Of a DNA stretch of 31,733 nt, positions 27,004 to 31,733 are shown piece by piece. The stretch is from assembly GCA_011800805.1 (NCBI GenBank), contig MPNW01000614.1:23093-54825 (forward strand), read 5' to 3'. Position numbers and translations under genes: made by a program. The notes under the pieces are model-generated. The model was not told the DNA's origin. It worked only from the letters and a program-made list of their open reading frames with translations, and did no database searches. The number at the start of each line of letters is the position of its first letter. Position 1 is the first letter of the stretch. The DNA comes from Hirudo medicinalis (Eukaryota > Annelida > Clitellata > Hirudinida > Hirudinidae).

Positions 27004-27028
27004 AATCAATCAATCAATCAATCAATCA
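27004..27028. repeat. (AATC)n microsatellite
   Basis: Six tandem TCAA/AATC units. Confidence 0.88.
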
Positions 27029-27899
27029 TTCAACCAACCCAGAACCGATTAATTTTCTTAAAAATGACGCCATTCCCACTGTTTTTCATTTGTTTGCAAA
27101 ATGCAGCAGGCCGATCCCGAGAGCAGCACACGCACTTATTTTCTGGGTCCAGTTTGATCGGACCATCCATTGCCATTAAATGGCTTCTATGTTCCTGGTG
27201 TTATCAATCGACCCAATATCCATTCCCATCCCGGACATCTATCTTTCCAACATCTGATTTACCGTACATCATCCATTTCTTAATCCGGTTAGAAACATCG
27301 CGGGATTATTGCGTTTAATTATTGTCATTAACAAAACAACCCAAGAAAAGTCATGTAATATCTTTTAAATCCCGTTAAATTAAGGAAACAAACATGTCAC
27401 CGTCTGTGACTCTTTCGTCCGACAATTTCTTAGCGGACAAAATTTATGTTTATAAACAAGGAAACCATCTACGGATGTAAATTAACTCTTAGTGAAGTCA
27501 TCCTTCTACCAGTCTCTGCAAGAATAACGCTAAATAATTTTGTTTTCGTGAAAGGCAATTATGGTAATAAAGAAGGTGATTTATAAGATTACATCACACG
27601 ACCATTAATTTCCGATGACCTTTGCAGCAAAAGTGACTCACGTTCGAAAATCGAGCAGAAACCGACTGACATTTGAACTTAGAAATAAAAATGTTCGGCT
27701 TAGCATTGTTGTTAGGACCCAGTTTATTTTAAAAACAAGTGCAAAACATTTAAGTTTTATTTGTTTAGCATTTTTATTCAATTTTCAAAATTCATTCACT
27801 CATCGAGCGATTTCGATGCTCTCGGCGGTCATGCTCAGAATTTTTGTAGCTTTTTAGATTTAACAATAATCTTGAAAACATTCTCACTTCTTACAGAAC

Positions 27900-28501
27900 A
27901 TGGCCACAAAAACATTAAAAAGTTTCCTTAGCCATATTTGGCGTCGCGGCCGACAGATGAAGAGTGAGCAGACGACTTCGGAGGCTTATAATCGTGCGAA
28001 TGTATTTTCGTCAGGTTTGTTATCGGTTCAACTTTTAGCTCCTTCGGTTTTTTTTTATAATGAATTGAAATCGTTATATGACATCATTAATGTTAGAATA
28101 ACAATTATTAGAATCATATTTTATCAAATAATTATTAGAATAGAATTAGAAATATTAGAATATCAATTGCTTTTAGGTTATCATTGTAAAGTTGAGTGAT
28201 CTTGGCAGCAGTAATGTGTGCATTGTAATTTATTCTTTGTAGTTGAGTCAATAAAACATACTTAGACAAAATTGAAACCAATAAATAAACAGCAATAAAC
28301 TTGGTAATAATTTGCAGCTACTTCATTAAAGTTCAATTTATTAACAGATGTTCAATATTGTTCATAAAATTACATTTCACTGATGTGCAGTCCAATTATT
28401 GTGTTTTATGTTTTATGTTCAGGAGAGTTTTCCACCGATGTCGACTCGAACACGGTCGATTTTGCTCCTCTCCAAGGCGTCCGAGTGCTGGATGTTTCAA
28501 G
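27900..28501 (+). CDS. SUGCT: Succinyl-CoA:glutarate CoA-transferase-like, first two coding exons (partial)
   Basis: Exon 27900-28014 (ATG to TCAG|GTTTGT, phase 1) joins exon 28423-28501 (acceptor TATGTTCAG, donor TCAAG|GTTTGC). The product starts MATKTLKSFLSHIWRRGRQM, a basic, acid-poor N-terminus typical of a mitochondrial targeting peptide. It then reaches VDFAPLQGVRVLDVSR, which matches the PL-GVRVLDL-R start of family III (CaiB/BaiF) CoA-transferases; in SUGCT this follows the presequence directly. SUGCT acts in the mitochondrion in glutarate/lysine breakdown. The next expected motif (VLAGPF) is not found before the window ends, so the following intron exceeds 3.2 kb. An acceptor-like TTCTTACAG ends 3 nt before the ATG. 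AMACR-like family III members are less likely because of the presequence. Confidence 0.68.
28015..28422 (+). other. First coding intron of SUGCT-like gene
   Basis: A 408-nt AT-rich GT-AG intron. Nothing else recognised in it. Confidence 0.65.
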
Positions 28502-28806
28502 GTTTGCACGAACACTTTATAAGTTCCTTTATAAGTCCCTGGTTAAATGATAACAACAATCCAGTAAATTGATAAAATACTAGTGTCACAAGAATTTTTA
28601 TAAAATCCATAAATGATGATTTTGAATTATTTGCTTAATTGGAAATTAATTTAATTCAACAATATAATACTCGTTTTTACTCGTGAATATTTGAGGAGCT
28701 CAGTCATGCCTCCATTAAAATTTCACTTCAACAATTGTGCTGGATATTTTGTGCCCTGTAGGTTTGGGCCATCTAGAGTGCATTACGATGACAATGTAAT
28801 CTCATG

Positions 28807-28863
28807 CATCATCGCCATCATCATCATCATAATCACCTTCATCATCATCATAATAACATCATC
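28807..28863. repeat. (ATC)n microsatellite, interrupted
   Basis: Two ATC runs separated by short AT-rich interruptions. Confidence 0.88.
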
Positions 28864-28962
28864 AAATTCCTATTCATGTCCTTTTTCATCTTTCATAGAA
28901 ACCACAGTATCAAGATCTCATTTCGCCTTATTCAACTGATGAGATGAATCTGTGGTTCTGTC

Positions 28963-29021
28963 GTTGCTGCTGCTGTTGTTGTGAGATTCGTTGACTGTTG
29001 TTGTTGTTGTTGTTGTTGTTT
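28963..29021. repeat. (TTG)n / (TGC)n microsatellite
   Basis: A GCTGCTGTTGTTG run followed, after 15 bp, by about eight TTG triplets. Confidence 0.9.
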
Positions 29022-29244
29022 GCTGGGAAACTGAACTAACAAGTTAACAAGCCAGAGCATTTTCATGGACAATTGATGGATGGAGGGTTGGGTGGATGAA
29101 TGAATTATAATTAATTCTCTCGTAAACACTTATTATTAATTGGTTATCGACGATGTACTTATGATTAATTGATTAATTAAGTAAGCAAAACCTGTTCAGT
29201 TTGCTTTATAAATGTTTATTTTCGTGCTTTAATTGATGTAATCG

Positions 29245-29285
29245 TCGTCATCATCATCATCATCGTTGTCGTCGTCATCATCTTC
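29245..29285. repeat. (ATC/GTC)n microsatellite
   Basis: Mixed CAT and CGT triplets, about 13 units. Confidence 0.85.
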
Positions 29286-29381
29286 GCATTCAAACAATCG
29301 TCATCGTGACATCATCACGACAACAACAAAAGTTACCTGTTTATAAACGTCTGTTTCATAGCTGGAAGATTAGGACGGTGC

Positions 29382-29449
29382 TCCCGCAACGGGATTCGAA
29401 CCCGAGCTGCCATCGTGAGAGGAAGTCTTAACCATTAGACCATGCGGGA
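29382..29449 (-). tRNA. tRNA-Glu-like sequence, probably degraded or tRNA-derived
   Basis: On the minus strand a perfect 7-bp acceptor stem (TCCCGCA/TGCGGGA, extendable to 10 bp) encloses a D arm TGGTCTAATGGTTAAGAC, close to the eukaryotic tRNA-Glu box A region. It also has a CTCTCAC loop matching anticodon CTC, and box B GGTTCGAATCC, a perfect Pol III B-box. The body is 68 nt, about four short, with the loss in the anticodon stem, which pairs poorly. It may be a pseudogene, a SINE head or an aberrant tRNA. An alternative fold gives anticodon CAC. Confidence 0.5.
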
Positions 29450-29893
29450 GCACATGGCGACAACACCGCGTGCATCGAGTTCACATCCACGTGTCGTGGC
29501 TTCTCTGAATCTTCAATGTCCTTTGTTAAGTCAAAGATCCATGCATCCATCTCAATGAGCTTAAAAGCTAACTCCACCTTCTGCTCGTTAATATTAATCG
29601 GTCATCGTTAATATTCAGATATGCTCATTAATTTTAATCGTCGAGTCTCCCACTCCCCATAGCTCTGTTTTCTCGGCATCTTTAGTCTCCTCTTGTAACC
29701 GTCAGACTCGACTCTCCCGGGTGTTCAATATCTTTTTGCAGGCTGGAAATGGAACTGAGTTTTTCCAGCCGCTATTTTTAGCTTTCGAAGATTTTCTGAT
29801 TTACTGCTAGGAATTCCAGGGAGGTTTTTATTTGTGGCTTTTTTTTTTTGCCACTTCTTTGAGCGATTCATTGAAACGAGAGGAGAGGCTGTT

Positions 29894-30016
29894 ATGATGA
29901 CTGTGATGATGATGATGATGGTGATGATGACGATGATGATGATGATGACGACGATGATGATGATGATGATGGTGGTGGTGATGGTGATGATGGTTATGAT
30001 GACGTCGACGACGATG
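29894..30016. repeat. (GAT)n / (GAC)n microsatellite
   Basis: About 120 bp of ATG/GAT triplets with ACG and GTG variants. The long Met/Val or His frames across it are artefacts. Confidence 0.95.
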
Positions 30017-30642
30017 GCGATGTCGTTTCATTCTGGAGAAATGACACTTTTTGCACGGCACGCTCAAATAAAACACTTAAGAAATAAAGGCCTCACATGA
30101 GTGTGAGGAAAAATTCCATCCATTCTCAAGTTCCACTCAACATTTGACATCCCAAAAAGTTTTCGAGAGTTTTTGAAATCTTCGAAGAATGCAACGAACG
30201 ATGCTTGTTCTTTATTTCAACTACTCTTTCTTTCGTGGCTTTGGCTTGATTTCTGGATTTATTGTTTTTATTTTGTATATTTTGGTTTCTTGGCCACCAA
30301 CTCGAATTAAACAGGAATTAAAGTGCTACTCGCGAGTGAGACGATGAGGTTAGCTGGTGTGCTTTTGTTTCGACCACCCTGCAGCCCTGTTCAATAATAC
30401 ACTGGATGATGGCGATGTTGTCCTCGTGTCTCATTCAGGCGGAAAATCTTCGTTATTGGAAGGCATTATTTATTTCCTCCTCCATCGATCCATCCTTCCT
30501 TTCTTCCTTTCTTTCTTTCTTGGACTTTTAATGGGAATGCCGCTTTATCTTTGCGTTTCAGTCAGTTTTTTCTCTGCTTTGTGCCGCCCGATCTCTTTCA
30601 TTTCAACCATTTATCTTTTCAAGTCCTTATCACTGTTATCTA

Positions 30643-30765
30643 CCATCATCATCGTCATCATCATCATCGTCATCGTCATCATCATCATCATCACCGTCAA
30701 CATCGTTGTCGTCGTAGTTCATCATCATCGCCATCATCATCATCATCACCATCATCAATAAATTA
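30643..30765. repeat. (ATC)n / (GTC)n microsatellite
   Basis: About 120 bp of CAT/CGT triplets, the reverse-complement orientation of the 29894-30016 array. Confidence 0.95.
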
Positions 30766-31019
30766 TTCTCGAAGTGATAGGAGATGCAATCTGCCTTTAA
30801 TAAAGCTGAGAGAAGGAGTTGATTTCCATGGAGTAACTGGTGATGGTGATGGTTTCTTTGTAACAACGCTTCTTTCTTCCATCTTGGCATGGATCTTGTG
30901 AACCATGCGTGGAACCTCTGCATGTATTTTTGTCTGTCGTTTTGCATTCAGTTCAAATTCATTGAAATTCTGGTTATTTGTGAGGCATGCAACAATTATT
31001 GATCTTTCCTCCTCTGCCC

Positions 31020-31168
31020 ATTTATCATCATCATCATCATCAGCATCAGCAGCAGCAGCATCATCATCATCATCGCCGTAATCATCCTAATCATAATTAT
31101 TATAATCATTGTTAATCATAATCGCCTTTACCATCATTATATTCATCATCACCATCATCATCGATCTC
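31020..31168. repeat. (ATC)n / (AGC)n microsatellite cluster
   Basis: ATC and AGC triplet runs followed by imperfect ATCATAAT-type repeats. Confidence 0.9.
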
Positions 31169-31499
31169 TTATCTCTTGGGAGGTTTGCATAAAGAGGTAT
31201 CACCCCGGAATGTATCATGAGTTGAGAATCACCTCAGTCAGGGATTAAATTACTCGTGTTTAATTTGAATGTGTTAAATCCTTTGTACGACCTTTGGAAT
31301 GTAAAAATAGAAATGTTGGATTTCCCACTGGGTCTAATTTTAAACTTATTGTGTTAGCGAGCATAGTTTTTTTACTTTCGTTGTGACTGCAACGTGACCT
31401 TGAGTTTTTGTCGTCTGTTCATGGTTTTAAGACTGAAGTCTGTTCAGAAGAGGCCACTTACATCATCACTCACATGTTACAAGTTGTTGTCGTCGTGGT

Positions 31500-31733
31500 T
31501 ATAATTACTAATTATTATTTATTACTGATTATTATTTGTTACTGATTATTATTTATTACTGATTATTATTTATTACTGATTATTATTTATTACTGATTAT
31601 TATTTGTTACTGATTATTATTTATTACTGATTATTATTTGTTACTGATTATTATTTGTTACTGATTATTATTTATTACTGATTATTATTTATTACTGATT
31701 ATTATTTATTACTGATTATTATTTATTACTGAT
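31500..31733. repeat. 17-bp tandem repeat array
   Basis: About 13 copies of TGATTATTATTTATTAC with a recurrent A-to-G variant (TTTGTTAC), continuing past the right edge of the window. Confidence 0.96.

Larger units (their letters stand above)
26165..27890. other. Intergenic region upstream of the SUGCT-like gene
   Basis: No gene recognised. It contains ATGCATGC-rich sequence near 26290-26325, an (ATC)n run at 26698-26728 and an (AATC)n run at 27004-27028. Confidence 0.5.
28502..31733 (+). other. Repeat-rich intron of SUGCT-like gene (runs off window)
   Basis: No further exon of the family was found. The stretch is dominated by ATC/GAT, TTG and 17-bp repeats, with one tRNA-like sequence on the minus strand. 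Confidence 0.5.

Noticed and set aside
28691..28939. Third SUGCT exon after TGTGCCCTGTAG
   Set aside because: None of the frames gives the expected VLAGPF-type sequence, and the frame runs into the ATC repeat.
29828..30100. Poly-His and poly-Met frames on both strands
   Set aside because: Both are translations of the same GAT/ATC microsatellite.
30357..30947. Long frames ending in His or Asp runs
   Set aside because: Length comes from the ATC microsatellite; the non-repeat part has no recognised motif or splice-consistent ends.

Overview
The window looks like nuclear DNA of an invertebrate animal. It is AT-rich, its genes are split by short GT-AG introns, simple-sequence repeats are very dense, and all recognisable proteins are metazoan. 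A lophotrochozoan would fit, but the sequence alone does not settle the phylum.

Layout, left to right. 1-1186: tandem repeats and microsatellites, including a 24-bp and a 37-bp array. About 1187-6827 (+): the 3' part of a gene for a single-pass membrane protein with tandem fibronectin type III (FN3)-like domains. Five exons join in phase (1187-1465, about 3200-3306, 3372-3479, 3992-4546, 6599-6827) and end in a transmembrane helix and a basic juxtamembrane stretch. 6830-11125: AT-rich spacer with decayed DNA-transposon sequence, including TTCGG-rich subterminal repeats at 7490-7605. 11126-11329 (-): a possible unidentified first exon, diverging from its neighbour across about 150 bp. 11479-16681 (+): a ZCCHC14/ZCCHC2-family gene, with the conserved N-terminal domain, Ser, Asn and Gln-rich low-complexity regions and a C-terminal CCHC zinc knuckle. 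17684-21703 (+): a cytoplasmic poly(A)-binding protein gene (PABPC), complete over about 12 exons with four RRMs and the MLLE domain. 22450-27890: transposon remnants and microsatellites. 27900-28501 (+): the first two coding exons of a mitochondrial succinyl-CoA:glutarate CoA-transferase-like gene (SUGCT). 28502-31733: its repeat-rich first long intron, with a tRNA-like sequence at 29382-29449 and a 17-bp tandem array running off the window.

The genes are not an operon. Two neighbours, the ZCCHC14-like gene and PABPC, both act on mRNA 3' ends and poly(A) tails, but nothing shows that their adjacency is functional.

The observations most worth checking are: (i) a stop plus poly(A) signal inside a short PABPC intron that could give an MLLE-less isoform, (ii) a 117-nt stop-free, frame-preserving PABPC intron, (iii) a non-canonical Cys in RNP1 of PABPC RRM4, (iv) a ZCCHC14-like protein with no visible PX or SAM module, whose last intron may be spliced or retained with an identical C-terminus, and (v) a transposon ORF whose central and C-terminal motifs are fused by internal deletion. 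I found no clearly novel multi-gene system.
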